From: Siphonodentalium dalli
Lineage: Eukaryota > Mollusca > Scaphopoda > Gadilida > Siphonodentaliidae
DNA: 64,000 nucleotides
Reading direction: 5' to 3'
NCBI GenBank assembly: GCA_032622095.1
Contig: CP136067.1
Coordinates: 43,135,549-43,199,548 of the forward strand
Part shown: positions 13,103-26,250 of the stretch, piece by piece
Layout: the number at the start of each line of letters is the position of its first letter
Numbering within the stretch: position 1 is the first letter of the stretch
The notes under the pieces: model-generated
Database searches by the model: none
The model's input: the letters and a program-made list of their open reading frames with translations, nothing else
What the model was told of the DNA's origin: nothing
Position numbers and translations under genes: made by a program

Positions 13103-13371
13103 TACAGTAATGCCCAAAGTAATTGTCCACTTAACCACAGCAGAATTATGGGTAATTTTTTCAGGATTTAGTCGGAAATATGGCTTGTTGCCATTCATCG
13201 GAAAGCTCTCGCCGAGAGCTTTCCAATGAATGGCAACAAGCCATATTTCCGGGCAACAAGCCATATTATGGGTAATTTTTCAGGATTGAGTCGGAAATAT
13301 GGCTTGTTGTCATTCATCGGAAAGCTCATTCATCGGAATGGCAACAAGCCATATTTCCGACTAAATCCTGA
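13103..13371. mobile_element. Palindromic CAGTAATGC MITE, complex copy
   Basis: Begins taCAGTAATGC and contains the family core (cagcagaattatgggtaat, tcaggatttagtcggaaat, atggcttgttgccattcatc) with two extra partial inverted copies stacked inside. The right terminus is lost at 13371, where an unrelated repeat (aacgagaggccgatcatgat, also at 58231) begins. Confidence 0.75.
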
Positions 13372-14125
13372 ACGAGAGGCCGATCATGATCGGCAGATGT
13401 TTAACCCATACCCGGGCGATAGCGATTAGCTATAACTGATAATTTATCAAAGATATGAACACAGGTATCCATATATCAGCACCATCTTGAATTCAATAGC
13501 TCAAATAATTTGTCTTAAGAAGGGGTTAAAGTATTTGTGGTTGTGAAGGGGGGTGTTTTAAATCTAATAACTCTATCCTTATTAATCCAAGGACCTCTCT
13601 ATGTGAGATCCAATGGTTTAGTTATTTCTGAGGATATGTTTATAAGTTGAAGTTAGCTCATTGGAAACACAAGACAGTCAATGACTGTGGAGACGCTCAC
13701 CAAACTGTAAAGACTAGGAAGACTGGGACTCGGAAGACCATAAGAGTTAGTACTTGTCATATTCACTTAAAACATGTAGTCATAAAGAGGTACATAGCCT
13801 AGAGGGTCTCCGTTGAGCAGTGGTGTGTCCACCTTGATGTAAACATATTTTATTCCAATCAATAATAACATATTTAAACATTTGACAAATATTTTACATT
13901 ATAAGACAGAATAATATATATATAATGGGATGATTGGAAAGGGGATTAAACAACAAGCCCAATGGCTTTTATTAAGTTTGCTCCCCTTTTGTTACGCGCC
14001 CGCTCTTCATTAAGTGTAGAGGGGGGGTCAGACGGGAAGGAATGAAGCTATCATAATTATAGTATAATGTTGTTGTCGTGAGAAGCAAGGAGATATATTG
14101 TGAAGGAGAAAGAAATAGAGAGGAC

Positions 14126-14159
<34 letters not shown>

Positions 14160-14228
14160 GGGGACGAGATGCTGGGAGAGGGGGTAGTGATGAGGAGTGT
14201 TCAATAATTGAGTTGAGTTTTTGCGTAA
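13372..14228. other. No gene; repeats and microsatellites
   Basis: Contains the 'gaggccgatca' repeat at its left end and a (GA)n run at 14124-14152. Nothing else is supported. Confidence 0.5.
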
Positions 14229-14426
14229 TAATAATAATAATAATAATGATGCTCGTCTATACTATTATTTGTGTGTCAGGCGCCATGGGAGGGGGGGTGG
14301 TCAAGCGCAGTTATTAATATGTTGCATTGGTCAGTAAGTAATTAGACATGTATAGCTGGGAATATCACACGATCGCTTAACACGACCAGAATCAAAAGCA
14401 ATTCATTGTCCGTACAGGTGATAGAA

Positions 14427-17400
14427 TCATGGAAATCTTTTTGTTCTCATGATATAGGTCTGAACTGCATTAAATATTTTCGCGAAGGCTAAGCTCCCTT
14501 GATCGCCGCAATAGAGTGTTTTCAGATAGGGCAACATTGGGTAGGGAGTCGTATAGTTCTCTTCTGGGCTCTTGATAGAAAGTACATTCAAAGAGATAGT
14601 GGTAAGTTGTCTCAAGTTCCCCACATAAACAGAAGGGGAAATATTTTACATGATTATCTGTCAGGTCACCACTCAGGTGGCTACAATTCAGTCTTAACCG
14701 GGTATGGAGGATATGAGATTTACGGGATTTACTATGATAAAAATAGGCAGGTGGACGTATATTGTCACTGTTCGGTTCCTTTTTGAAGTCTTCGATTGTA
14801 CTGCTGCTCTTTGTAGTTTCCGGTAGTTTGTTCCATTCCGTAATTGCAGATGGTAAGAACGAATCCATATAGTAGTCATAGTTAATATTCGAGGGTAGTC
14901 TTATATGTTCAAATCTGAAGTTATATCTGGAATTATTTGCCTGGATTGGTCGTACATAGTTTCTTAAGATTGATGGGGCAGTTCCGCGTATCATTTTAAA
15001 AAATTGGCATAGCTTGTGTTTTCTACGACGTGAGGAGAGGAGTTCCCAGCCAGTTTCTGATAAAAGACGCGCGTTACTCGTACTGATGGTTGCATCTGTT
15101 ACTATTCGGGCCATTTCATACTGAACCTTTTCAATGTCATCACTAAGATAATCAGGGCAGTTATCCCAAACAGGGGAGGCATATTCCAGTATTGGTCGGA
15201 TAAATGTATAATGTATTTTTTCAAGCGTTACTCTGCTTAGCCTGTATCTGTGTTTACGTACTAAATTTACTCGACTCCATGCTTTGTCAAGCATAGATCT
15301 GATGTGGATACCCCATGATCCCATGTTGTCGAAAGTAAGTCCCAGATGTTTATGGCTGTCAACCTCAACAATTGTCGCGGTTCCCATGGTCAGTTGTGGA
15401 TGATATACTGGTGTTTCTTTCCTGGAGATTAAGAGAGCTTCCGTTTTCAGGGGATTGAATTTTACAAGCCATTCTGATGCCCAACACGTGAGAGTTTCGA
15501 GGTCATCGTTGATTAGTTTTGCGGCCATGGTGGGGTCTTCGATAGTAAGAAATAGAGAAGTGTCATCAGCAAATAGACGAATGTTGCACCGTATATTTTC
15601 GGTTATATCATTAATATAAATTAAAAACAGAAGTGGGCCTAGTACGGAGCCTTACGGCACACCTGCTGTTACATCTTGTAGTTCCGAGTGTGTGCCGTCT
15701 ATGACAACCTGCTGTTGTCTACATTCTAGATACGATTTCATCAAGTTATACAAGTTTCCTCTTATACCAATTTTTGTCAGTTTGTTCAAGAGGCCACGGT
15801 GCCAGACTTTATCGAATGCTTTACTTATGTCACAGAATATACACCGGACCTCTTTTCCGTCGTCTAATGATCGACATATATTGTCGTATATTTCGGTAAG
15901 TTGAAAAACTGTTGAATCGTTGCGCACGAAACCAGCTTGGTAAAATGATAGGAGTTTGTTTTCATCAAGAAATTCCCATAGATATTTATAAATACATTTT
16001 TCATAGACCTTTGAGACGCAGCTTAGTAGAGAAATTGGTCGGTAATTTGATATAAGACCGGGATCACCACTCTTAAATATAGGTGTAACATGTGAACGCT
16101 TCCACTGGTGTGGGTAGTAACTGTTTTCGGTAAATGTTCTAAAATAGAATTCAAGAGGTTCACAGAGCGAGGAGGCACAACTTTTCAAAACTCTCGGACT
16201 TATTCCGTCGGGCCCACTTGACTTAGATATTTTAAGACTTTTTAACGCTTTGTAAATGTCAGGGGCTGTGATTTTTATATCGCTTAATGTGGATATGTAG
16301 TTATCCGGTTCAAGGACTGTTAGGCGTTTCCCGATGTCATCAACTGATGAAATTTTACAAAAATACGAATTGAAAGCATTTGCTTTTTCAGTTGGTGAGA
16401 TCAGGAAGTCGCCGTTGGTGTTCAAGGGGGGTATTGATCTATCACTGGTAGCAAATACTATTTTTGGAGGGTTTTCCACCAGGAAGACTGGTCATGTGAT
16501 TGGCTATTCAATGTGTTCTCATTCTTGGTGTCATAATCACGTTTGCTTTTTCTAATAGCCGATGTAGTTTCATTACGTTTAGATCTGAAGTTTGCCCATG
16601 TTTGTGGTGTGTTTTTCCTTTTAGCTATCTTATGTAATCGATTTCGTTGCCTCATCAGTTTCCGTACGTTACACGTAAGCCATTGGGGACTACCTTTCCG
16701 GATCAGTACAATCTTATTGGGGATATTGTCACTGCATACCTTTTGAATTTTTTAAGTCAAGTTATATGCATGAGCTGATAGTTCAAATGGTGTATTATCA
16801 TCATAGTTCCAGCTCAAGAAGTCTTCGTTCATGGTATCGAAGTCAGCCAGATTATAATTCCAGACACGTCTAGTGAGAGTTGTAGCCGATTTATTTTTCA
16901 AAAGTTTTATCTGAGCAACGGCCGGACAGTGATACCTAATTGTGTTGTCGAATATGTTGCCAAGAACACAAGGGGAATCAACAAGGTCAGGGTTGCTAGT
17001 CATGAGCAAGTCGAGAACGGATGAGGAATTTTCAGTAAAATGCGTTTTATCAGTGACCAGTTGGGTCAGACATCGTTCGCTACATATGCCGTTTATTTTA
17101 CCATTACCGTTGTGTACATAGTTTTCATTGAAATCTCCACCTATTGTGACATCCAGGTCGCTATCGCGTGCGAGAAAAATGTTATCATTAATTTTTGTCC
17201 ATATGCTTGCCGGGGAGTTGGGAGGGCGATAAAAACATCCTACAAGACAATGTTTTGTGTTAATTGTAACCTCTATCCAGATATTTTCTACTTCGTCACT
17301 ATCAAGTTCATCGCGTATTTTGAATGGTGTCACGAACGTAAATACACACACCCCCTCCTGTTCTGCCATCTTTCCTGTCTTTGCGGGCAGGATCATGGTA

Positions 17401-17876
17401 GCCAGGAAGATGGATTTCTGAATCCGGGATAGAATGATCGAGCCATGATTCGGTTAATAGACATAATGTCGTACTCCCCATTTGATGTTTCGGCCGCAAG
17501 TATATCTACTTTATTTCTGATACTTTGTGTGTTCAGTACAAGTACCGAGTGATTGTGTAAATTGTTCGGTTGAGGGGCCTGGGTTAGTATCCACGTCTCC
17601 TGCCAGGACCAAAAGAGCCTTTGCTAGAAATACCGCTAATACTGTTAGAACTGGCACGCATGTGAAGAGGAATACAGTTGTGTGTGACATCGCAAATTTA
17701 GTGTTCAGCTTCGTCTTTTTATCATCGGAATTTGGAGAATTAGATAGTTTCTTGCCTGCCAAGTTATGTTTGAGAGCGCAGAATTGTTCAACCGGGAAGA
17801 AAATGAAAACCAACAGTGTCAATGTTAAGGCAGTTATAAGATCCAGTCCACGTAAGCGCAGCATGATATAAAACAA
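14427..17876 (-). pseudogene. Non-LTR retrotransposon ORF2: 2A-like leader, endonuclease, reverse transcriptase (broken)
   Basis: Reading from 17876: two hydrophobic segments, the motif GDVDTNPGP, then an apurinic-type endonuclease (TESWLDHSIPD, the catalytic-type GGDFNENY, LDLLMTSNPD), then reverse transcriptase (SSGPDGISPRVLK, NYRPISLLS, DISKAFDKVWH, the catalytic FADDT at about 15553-15585) and a C-terminal zinc-knuckle-like CGELETTYHYLFEC. Damage: frame changes near 17500, near 17440 and near 17345; a nonsense codon at 16752-16754; a frame change near 16470; a nonsense codon at 15652-15654 exactly where GVPQGSVLGP is expected; and a frame change near 14480. The protein is dead. Order and motifs fit the CR1/Jockey superfamily; the exact clade is uncertain. 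Confidence 0.9.
17574..17615 (-). other. 2A-like ribosome-skipping motif in ORF2
   Basis: The reading frame from 17876 encodes LLVLAGDVDTNPGP. The 2A consensus is D-V/I-E-x-N-P-G-P; here Asp replaces the usual Glu. It sits ~100 residues from the ORF2 start, directly before the endonuclease, which is where 2A-like motifs have been described in other non-LTR retrotransposons. Known 2A motifs make the ribosome skip the Gly-Pro bond. Confidence 0.85.
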
Positions 17877-20646
17877 GCATGTTTTGATTGTTTCACACAG
17901 AGACGTCCCCTCCCTGACAGCCTGACCGCAAGATTGTGAAATGCACCGATTCTTGCCCTGTATAACATTATATCACCCATTATCAAAAGTCATTTCCAAA
18001 TCCTGAGGGCAGTTCTGTTTTGGGCATCCTCGGTGCACATTAACAAACATATTAATTTAGCATGCTCTGGCAACACATATAAATGTATATGTGTGTTCTA
18101 AATTTGTTTTCAACCCAGTCTGCTTGCCAGCTAGGTTTAAGTAGGTAGGAGAAAGAGAACAGAGTAGAACAGAAGGGCAGTTGAGTATAGTGAATGAGAT
18201 CATGAGATAGCAATAGTGAGTGGCAATAGAATGTATACCAATCGTGGTTGTGCAGGCCGATGGGTTTTTTGAGTCGACCAAACAGGGGTTCATCTTAAGT
18301 TTGATAATCTTAGGGTGTGTTTTGAGCTCGGAGCTCTTCATCAAGGAAGTGTATATGCAGCGGAAATGTCTATAGGAGTCATGCTTCTTACGTGATGGAT
18401 AGAAGCATTCGTGTCGTGAACGGTTTTAGGGGGAACGTGAATCGACGAGGTAAGTCAGGAGTAGATGGGTGTGTGGAATTATAGAATGCAATGGGATTGC
18501 ATGCATAATTGACAGAGCGTATCATATACATATGCTACGAATCATTTACAAAACTCAGCAAGGGATACAATTATAAATATAAGCATTATAATTATTATAT
18601 AATACATAACTAACTATTTGATGATGAACACACATTATATGCCTCTATATACCGGTACACAATCCATGTGTGCTCCCTTTAATTATCAGAGATCGGGGCG
18701 ACCATACCGGTCGGTTATAAGGCAATCCTTAATACCGCGATATGTGTGTTGCCGCCCCAACCTGCCAATATGTACGGTTTGTGGATAAGCACAAACACGA
18801 TTATACACCGGTACATGAGAAATGTGTGATCACTTCAATCGGTGAACGGTGCGGAGTTAATATAGATTCCGTTTGTTTACCATTGTACACAAGGTGTATA
18901 CATAATTATCTAGATTGACATTTAAGAAAAGTGGAGCATGCGCATGCTTGTATACATCGGAGTATATGTAAACTCAACACGCGGTTATGTTTGCTATGAA
19001 ACGGACAGTAAGGGTTGAAATATCTCAAATGGAATTCGATAATTCATAGCCAGTACGGAACGGACAGATGGACGGACGGTGTGATGGAATAAGTATGTGG
19101 AATACTTGAATGACCTATAAGTGCCTAATTATTGTATAATATACATAGAAATGTCCTAATGGTTATTCATTCACCACGCGCAAGTGAACAGCGTTATGGT
19201 TTGAAATATCATAGATGTAATAAAGTATAAAGTAATGTTAGAAGCTATAATATAGTACAGAATGTGGATGGACGGACGAACGAACGGCGAGATTGGCATA
19301 AGTTTGTCATGTACACGTAAGTTACGCATGTTGCAAGAACTTTGCAATAGTGTTGTAGCTCTTGTATATGTACACACACGTGTCAATGAGTGCGGATTTA
19401 AGGTATATTCAGTTTGTACATCATTGTACACAAGGTACATAATTATGTAGATGCACTTTTAAGAAAAGTGGAGCATGCGCGTGCATGTGTAAATATATAA
19501 ATATCGGAGTCCATATGAACTCAACACTCGATTATGCTTGCATGGGAACGGACAGCAAGGGTTGAAATATCTCGAATGGAATTAAGTATAGTTCACAGCC
19601 AGTACGGAATGAACAGATGGACGGACGGCGGTTTGGAATAAGTATGTGCCATTATACATATCGTGGTATGGGGGTATAAATATTGTCGATGCATAATATA
19701 TATACACAATGTCTATCATAACGATAAGACCAAGATAAACAATAAGAATGCAAATACACAAATAAGACAATATATGCTTTATGCTGGTTGAGTATATATA
19801 TATACCTGCACGTGCACGCATATATACGCCCTATACAGTGAATGCCAAAATGTACTAACAACGTCACTGTGCGCACATCAGCATGATGTATTCGCGTCGC
19901 ATAACCTTGGTCTACCAACGTCGTTGTTTGGTTTTAATTGTCCAGTCGGACTGGCCGCTTGACATAGAAATGATTATCTCGTGTGAGTTTGACATGAAAA
20001 GTCGTGATTATACGTCCAATCTACTGTTGGCGTTCTGATCGGTTTCATTTCGTAATGACGATGGCAAATTGTGCTCCGTGGTATGATAATTGTTGTGTTA
20101 TTATGCTGAACAAATAGGTGTAGACTTGTGCGTACATACTAGTGGATTGAGCACATTTATGGATATAATTATGAATGTGGTCAATCATTCTGTATATAGT
20201 CGTCTGATATGCATGTACAAGTCAGCGAACATCCGTGATATTCTAGCTTGTCTGTGCAAAATTGGATTATTTCATAAGATTTCGCCATACAGAGGTCACT
20301 GACAGGTGCGTATATTTACATGTGCAGATATAAGTTCGCTTAAATTCGTTATTTTGATTTACGTGTGCAAATGTAACTGATTCTTTGGATTACATGTGCT
20401 AACGCAGCTGATTCTAGGTGTGGGCGGCCGGGTGTTTTAATTTGACAGAAAATAATCGTTAAAGAATCGCGAAGCAGATATTGGTTTTTCAACTATTTGT
20501 AAATTATTCAACTCTCGGTGTAGTTTGGTTTGACAAGTATTGCGGGTCAGTGGGCAGAATATAAAATATATAAATCCGGATAGCCATGAACAAATGATGG
20601 TTGTTTCGGATCGTCTATATAGCCGATGCTATATATGTGACTCAGC
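17877..20646. other. Sequence separating ORF1 from ORF2; probable insertion
   Basis: About 2.8 kb, AT-rich, without a recognisable domain. It contains the tandem duplication at 18869-19650. It probably interrupts the retrotransposon, but I cannot find clear target duplications. Alternatively ORF1 and ORF2 belong to two neighbouring insertions. Confidence 0.45.
18869..19650. repeat. Tandem duplication, ~541-bp period
   Basis: 'ttgtacacaagg...acataattat.tagat' with 'ttaagaaaagtggagcatgc' and 'cggacag.aagggttgaaat', then 'cagatggacggacgg', occurs at 18880-19110 and again at 19420-19640. The two copies differ at roughly one site in ten. Confidence 0.75.
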
Positions 20647-21788
20647 TTATGTCTGAGTATTCGGAACATTCCCACGTAGCTTGTTAAGTTCATCCATTGC
20701 ACGTGGTGTTGTTACTCTGATGGGCCTCTCGTTTTCTCGAAGCCTGATGAGAATGGCTCCATCGATAGTCCACGCTTCGTGTATCAACTCATCTTTACGG
20801 AGATCGCGGGCCTTCCTATAAATGGCGGCGCGTGTTTTTGGTAAGATCCTCGTTCACGTATACCCTTTGGTTGAGGTAAGGTAACTTCAATGTCTTACAC
20901 TCGACACGTCTTCCATATAGTTCCCTTCTGATTTTGTAGGAGGGGAGTCTGAAGATGATTTGCCGTGGTGGTTTGGGTTTTGGATTGTTTGCTCCTACAG
21001 TTTTTGGTACAGTTGGGTCAGAAGTAGATTTACCGGCTTTTGGGCCAACTCTGTGACTCTGATAAACGTCATAATCGCCGAGCGGAATACCTAAACCATT
21101 TGCGACGTCAAGGACAATATGATCGGTGTTTAATTTCACCGGGATTTTCAGGGATGCCTGATATTCTGAGGTTGGTACGCCGGCCGTACTGTTGCAGGTC
21201 ATCCAGTTCCACTTTGACTTCACGAATGTCACATTGCCGCGCTTCCCTTTCCGCTCCAGTTTAAGTTGGGATATTTCTTGCCTAATATCAGATATGTCAT
21301 TTTCGTATTTATCCATAGGAACGAAGGCATCTTTTGTTACTTTAGCAACTTCACACTTCGCCATTTTGGTGATTACGCGCTCAAGCATTCCTTCCATCAT
21401 GAGACTAAAAGAGTTTTGGACGCGCTCGCTCCCAAGAGCCTTTATCAGACTTGATTCGAAAAATGTTTCTGAGATGAAAGTGTCATTTTCGATTTCGGAT
21501 GAAATTGACTCATTTAAGTGATCATCAACCAGGGAGTCCTGGTAGATGGGTTTGTATTTTTTGCTGTCATCAGACTCAGAGGGCGAGAATGGAGATGCTC
21601 GGTTCCGTGATTAAGTCTGCTGGCTTTTGTCGAACATCAGAATCGAATGATATAGGAACGGAACTACCTGAATCATGTTCGTAATTACTAGCGGCTATAG
21701 GATCAGAATGTCCTCTTTCTATCCGCGTAGAACTGTCTAAAGGGTGAGTAATTTCTTCCCCGAGTTCGTGTGATTGCAACTCACTCAT
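20647..21788 (-). pseudogene. Non-LTR retrotransposon ORF1 (broken)
   Basis: Starts MSELQSHELGEEITHPLDSS. A short coiled coil follows (YENDISDIRQEISQLKLER), then an RRM/C-terminal-domain-like region of the L1-ORF1p ('transposase 22') type: VANGLGIPLGDYDVYQSHRV, RQIIFRLPSYKIRRELYGRR, YLNQRVYVNEDLTKNTRR, and after a frame change YRKARDLRKDELIHEAW ... GAILIRLRENERPIRV. Such proteins bind RNA and form the retrotransposition particle. Breaks: a stop at 21576 with a frame change near 21590, and a frame change near 20820. Ends at TAA, 20647-20649. Confidence 0.75.
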
Positions 21789-22170
21789 GGTGTGTCGAGT
21801 ACAGCTTTACGAGAAAATGTCAAAGCGAATGGCGTAATCAGTTGATTTGGTTTGTGAATCGTATATCATTAGTGGTAAGTATAGTCAAAATTAGAACGTT
21901 CTCATCGGTTTCTCTTTGGTCGTGTGTAGTCTCTGCGAATATAAAAATGGCCGTCCTTCTCCAAACAAAGAAAAACTTCAGTTCGAAAATTCAGCAGTCA
22001 TAATTCAGGTATGCACAGAAATAACACATCGAGAGCCTTTTACGTTGTCACGGAAATCCCACTGCACATTAAATGTCCTTCATGAGGTCTTTTACATCGA
22101 TATTTTAACAATTTTCCCCATCGGTCGACTCCGCGTAAATTTATTTATCTTCCCGTCATCGTGACGTCAT

Positions 22171-24339
22171 GTCCACCTTGAAATATGGTTCAGATCCCCC
22201 CACCCCACATAGTCCATAGTCTTCTCCCTCTCAACTAAAGCAAACACACTCCCAAGTTCGTAAAATTCCTTGGCACATATTGGAATATTACAACTGACAC
22301 TTCAAGCTTTTCTAACTGTGGCAAAGTTACAACCTGACATGCTCCCCTTTTTTAATGGTGGACCCCATTCAAACGAATTTTGATCCCAACTCTCCATAGG
22401 CCATTTACACCAAATGCCATTTCTTGATTGGTCGAACCCATTTTAACAAATATGTAACCCAGTCCCAAGTAACACAAGGACCCTCCATACTGGTTACTAC
22501 ATATAGGCTAAATAGGACTGATGGAAGCGCCATTTTAAGAATTACTTTGGGGGAAGAGTTATGTACATGGTCGCACCCCTATTTGACCTGGTGACCCCAT
22601 TTCAACAAATCTGAACCCAGTCACCCAATGACTCTCTATACCAAATATGCCAAATGGTTCTTGAGAAGATGTTTTATAAATGAAAGTGTCAATGACACTG
22701 TAGCTCAACTTGGAAAGGGAATAATTTCATGTGTTAAAGTCAATGGAGTGATTAGGAATGTGGAAAGTTGAAAGGCCTAGTTATGCAAAGAGTAAAATCT
22801 AAGATAGCTGTGGGCCAAATGACCCCAAAATGACTAATTCCCATCTACATGTCATTGTTAACATCCGTAACAAATTTCATGAAGATCTGACCAATGATAT
22901 GTGTCAAAGGATTTAGTCATGCAAAGAGTAAAATCCAAATTTCATAAAGATCAGACCAAAGGTATGGCCTGTAGCCCGCGGGAAAGGAAATTGTTGACGG
23001 ACACATGGACAACGGACGCCAATCCATGACAATAGCTCAAACTTACAAAGTAAGTTGAGCTAATAACTGATGAGGGAAAGAATTATGTCATTGGCTCTGA
23101 CCAATTCTGAATCCTAGTCACCCATACCAAATAAAAGCTGAATAGGTTTTATGGTTCTTGATAGGAAGACATTTTAAGAATTACAATGGATGGACAAGTT
23201 ATGTCCCTGGCTCCGCCCTTATTTGACCAGGTGACCTCATTTTAACACATCTGTATCCCCGTCACCCAAAAACCTTCCATACCAATTATAAGCTAAATAG
23301 CCCCGATGATTCTTGAGATGTTTTAAGAATTACTATGGATGGAAAGAGTTAGGTCCCTAGATTCTTGAGAAGATGTTTTAAGAATTACTATGGATGGAAT
23401 GAGTTAGGTCCCTAGCTATGCCACTTTTTTGACCCCCATTTGAACAGAACTGAATCCCAGCCACCTATGGACCATCCACACAAAATATGTCTCAATTCTT
23501 CATCTCAGGTAAGCTAAGAAAATGCCTCCATCTTTCTCATCCAGTTTCCCATATGTAATCGCCTGAGAAAACAGGTATTTAGTTTTACTGGCCTAACTGT
23601 CAGATTCATCATTCACACTTGGCCTTGGGAGTGGAGTTGTTATCATAAGCAGGGTCATTTATATACAAACTCTCTAACATGCAGAGAAATTTAGGCTATT
23701 AATCAAAGCTGTCATTCCAAACAGATTTTGTTAACACTGCCATTTCATTTATTACTTTATAATCAATGTGACTTCTATATGGTTTAAGCATGTTCTTGAT
23801 TTTAGACTGATTTAAACCAAATTTGGTTGAGTCACCCTGGTGGATGTTATAATGGTGTTATTTTTTTTTAAATTGAGCCTGATTGAGCCTGAAATTAATC
23901 TCAATTAAAGTAAAAAAATTAATTTGAAGACAAAAAAAATCAAATTATTTGGGTTTTTTTTCAATTTTGTTTAAGAGTTGTGTGCCTGGCCCCGCCCACA
24001 TTTGACCCAGTGACCTCATTTGAACAAATCTGAACCCCAGTCACCCAAAGATCCTTCATACCAAATATGAACCCATTTGGCCTGATGGTATTTGAGAAGA
24101 TGTTTAAAAGAATTACTATGGAGGGAAAGAGTTATGGCCCTGGCTTCGCAACTATTTGACCCAGTGACCTCATTTGAACAAATCTCAATGTGAGTCACCT
24201 AGGGAACATCCACACCAAATATGAACTCATTCGGTCCATTGGTTCCAGAGGAGATGTTCAAAGAATTGTTGACGGACGGATGGACAGACGAGGAGTGATG
24301 ACTATAGCTCCACCGCAGACTTCGTCTCAGGTGAGCTAA
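22171..24339. repeat. Degenerate tandem-repeat element with CTAA hairpin end
   Basis: Imperfect ~160-180-bp units built from 'tttgacc(c)agtgacct', 'catttgaacaaatctgaa.cccagtcaccc', 'ataccaaatatgaa', 'agaagatgttt.aagaattactatgga' and 'gagttatg'. The right end, tagctccacc ... ggtgagctaa, forms a hairpin followed by CTAA, as in Helitron/Helentron 3' ends. A related element is nested at 22680-23063. Confidence 0.65.
22680..23063 (+). mobile_element. Short copy of the tandem-core (pearl/Helentron-like) element
   Basis: Left end tgaaagtgtcaatgacac, gtagctcaacttgg; about one and a half core units; right end aaagtaagttgagCTAA. Same ends as the large arrays at 34670 and 61022, but with almost no core repeats. 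Confidence 0.75.
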
Positions 24340-25530
24340 AAACTATTAAATATCTATCTCTGCCACTTTTGACCTACCAGCTATTCAAATCTCATTCACT
24401 TCTAAAGAGAAATTATAATTAGTTGACAAGCCAGACTGCTTAGAATAACATGTGGGATTCCATCTCATATTTAATTTGAACTTTAATGACCCCCCCCCCC
24501 CCCCCCCCCATTCTTCCCAGTTGTTATTTGTTTATCAATCATGTCAAAATGCATGTAGTTTATACAATACAAAAGTGTTATCTATATAATGTTATACAGC
24601 CATTATATGGTGTGGATGCTGGCCCCAATGATCCCTAAATCAAGTAGCACTCAATCAAATGGTTTCAAGACATAATAATTTACAAGTAGCTTGCAGACTA
24701 GAACACATAACCTTCACTGTTAATCTGTTAAGCACTCTGTGGTCCCCAAAATTCAGTCAACCATGACAATATGAACAGATGGGAAAATAAGATTCCTGGC
24801 AATATTATCTGCCATATTGATTTTCAAAATAATGCATCACCTATAATCTGTAAGCATATTCAATTGGTGTCTTATTGAATGTTCATTAACTAATGAACCT
24901 GATTCAACAAGAGGGTTCATTTAATATGTTTTTGCATAATACAAACAATAATGTAGATTTATCTGCTTGTAACCTATTGCATATAAAAATTATATTGGCT
25001 ATTAGCCATTATTTTAATGTAATATCAAAAGAATGTGTCTGAAGGGTTAATGTATTTTTTCAAAAATCAATTAATCAATTCCACAATCCATAGAAGTGAA
25101 CAGTGTGAAGATAACCCAAGATAAGACATATGAGGAAGAGCCCATGTGCATTATAGCATAAATCTGTTGGAAACTTGGAAAGGGTTAATTATTTTCTAAG
25201 CATATCAATGGAATATAGAAGACAATTGTGTAGGTCATGGGTCAATTATCAGGCAGCCTGTAATGAAATTTCAAAATTAGATAAACAAGAACCTCATGTC
25301 ATTTATCAAATTTGACAATTAACCAGCCATCAGCATTGTTTATCTTGGTATCCATCTAACACTTGGCCATAGCTATATAGCAGATGTCATTAATCATTTC
25401 ATGAGCTGCTTAAAGTCTGCATGGAATACAAGAGGGAATGTTATCATTATATTTCTAATAGATTTGTCCACCACTCAATCATATGCTAGTACCAGTGTAT
25501 TACATGTAACTACATTACTTGAATTATAAA
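24340..25530. other. No gene; AT-rich
   Basis: Has a C20 run at 24490-24509. No exon or domain seen. Confidence 0.5.
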
Positions 25531-26250
25531 GGGCCATAACTCTGTTAAAATATATCGGATCAAACCCAAATTTGAACTTGATCTGTATTTTGGGGTGAGG
25601 ACCACGTGTACCAAATTTGGTGTAGATCAGATGAAAAATGTTTTGAGTCAGAGCAGCTTGCGTGAGTTCTAAGTAAACATAAGAGTGAAAATGGTTAATT
25701 AAATAATACCAAAATCCATACAGATGAAGAATGTGCTAAGAAAGACCTAGGTAAGAAATATGAGGCAGATCAGAAGAAATATGTACAACTTATTGCATTG
25801 GATAGCATGTGTGTGAAGGGTTAATTATTTTCTATTCTAAACTGATCAACTAATCGATACCAAAAACTATACAGGTGAGGGGTGTGTCATCATAAACCTG
25901 CATATCAGATATGAAAACAATCGGACAAAAAATACTTTGGTTACAGCATCGGATAGCTCATGCCTATGTGCGGATGCAAAGTGTTAATAATTTCTAAACC
26001 GATTAACCGATCGATACCAAAAACTATACAGGTGAGGAGTGTGTCATCATAAACATGCACATAAAACACGATTCGATAAAAAATATTCGAGTAAATGAAT
26101 CGGATAGCAAGTGTCTACAGACAGACGGACGGATGGTTGATCCGAACGTCGGCATTATGTGTACCATACATGGTATGGGTACACATACAAATTACCCATA
26201 ATTCTGATGTACTTAAGTGGTCAATTACTTTGAACATTACTGTATGCGAC
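25530..26250. repeat. Degenerate dispersed repeat and MITE end
   Basis: 'agggccataactctgtta', 'cggatcaaaccca' and 'accatac..ggtatgggta' are shared with 59010-59240. At 26194-26247 there is the right end of a CAGTAATGC MITE (acccataattctgatg ... acattactgta). 'aactatacaggtgaggagtgtg' occurs twice (25868 and 26023). Confidence 0.6.

Larger units (their letters stand above)
14229..22170 (-). mobile_element. Decayed non-LTR retrotransposon (CR1/Jockey-like), interrupted
   Basis: Minus-strand element: 5' part with ORF1 (20647-21788), ORF2 (14427-17876), a short 3' UTR and a probable 3' tail of (TTA)n on the element strand (taataataa run at 14229-14250). The ORFs are broken by several frameshifts and nonsense codons. 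The 2.8 kb between the ORFs is far longer than usual and is probably a later insertion. The 5' limit near 22170 is a guess. Confidence 0.75.

Noticed and set aside
19582-19918. Hydrophobic open frames on the minus strand
   Set aside because: AT-rich sequence overlapping a tandem duplication; the other duplicate is not open in that frame.
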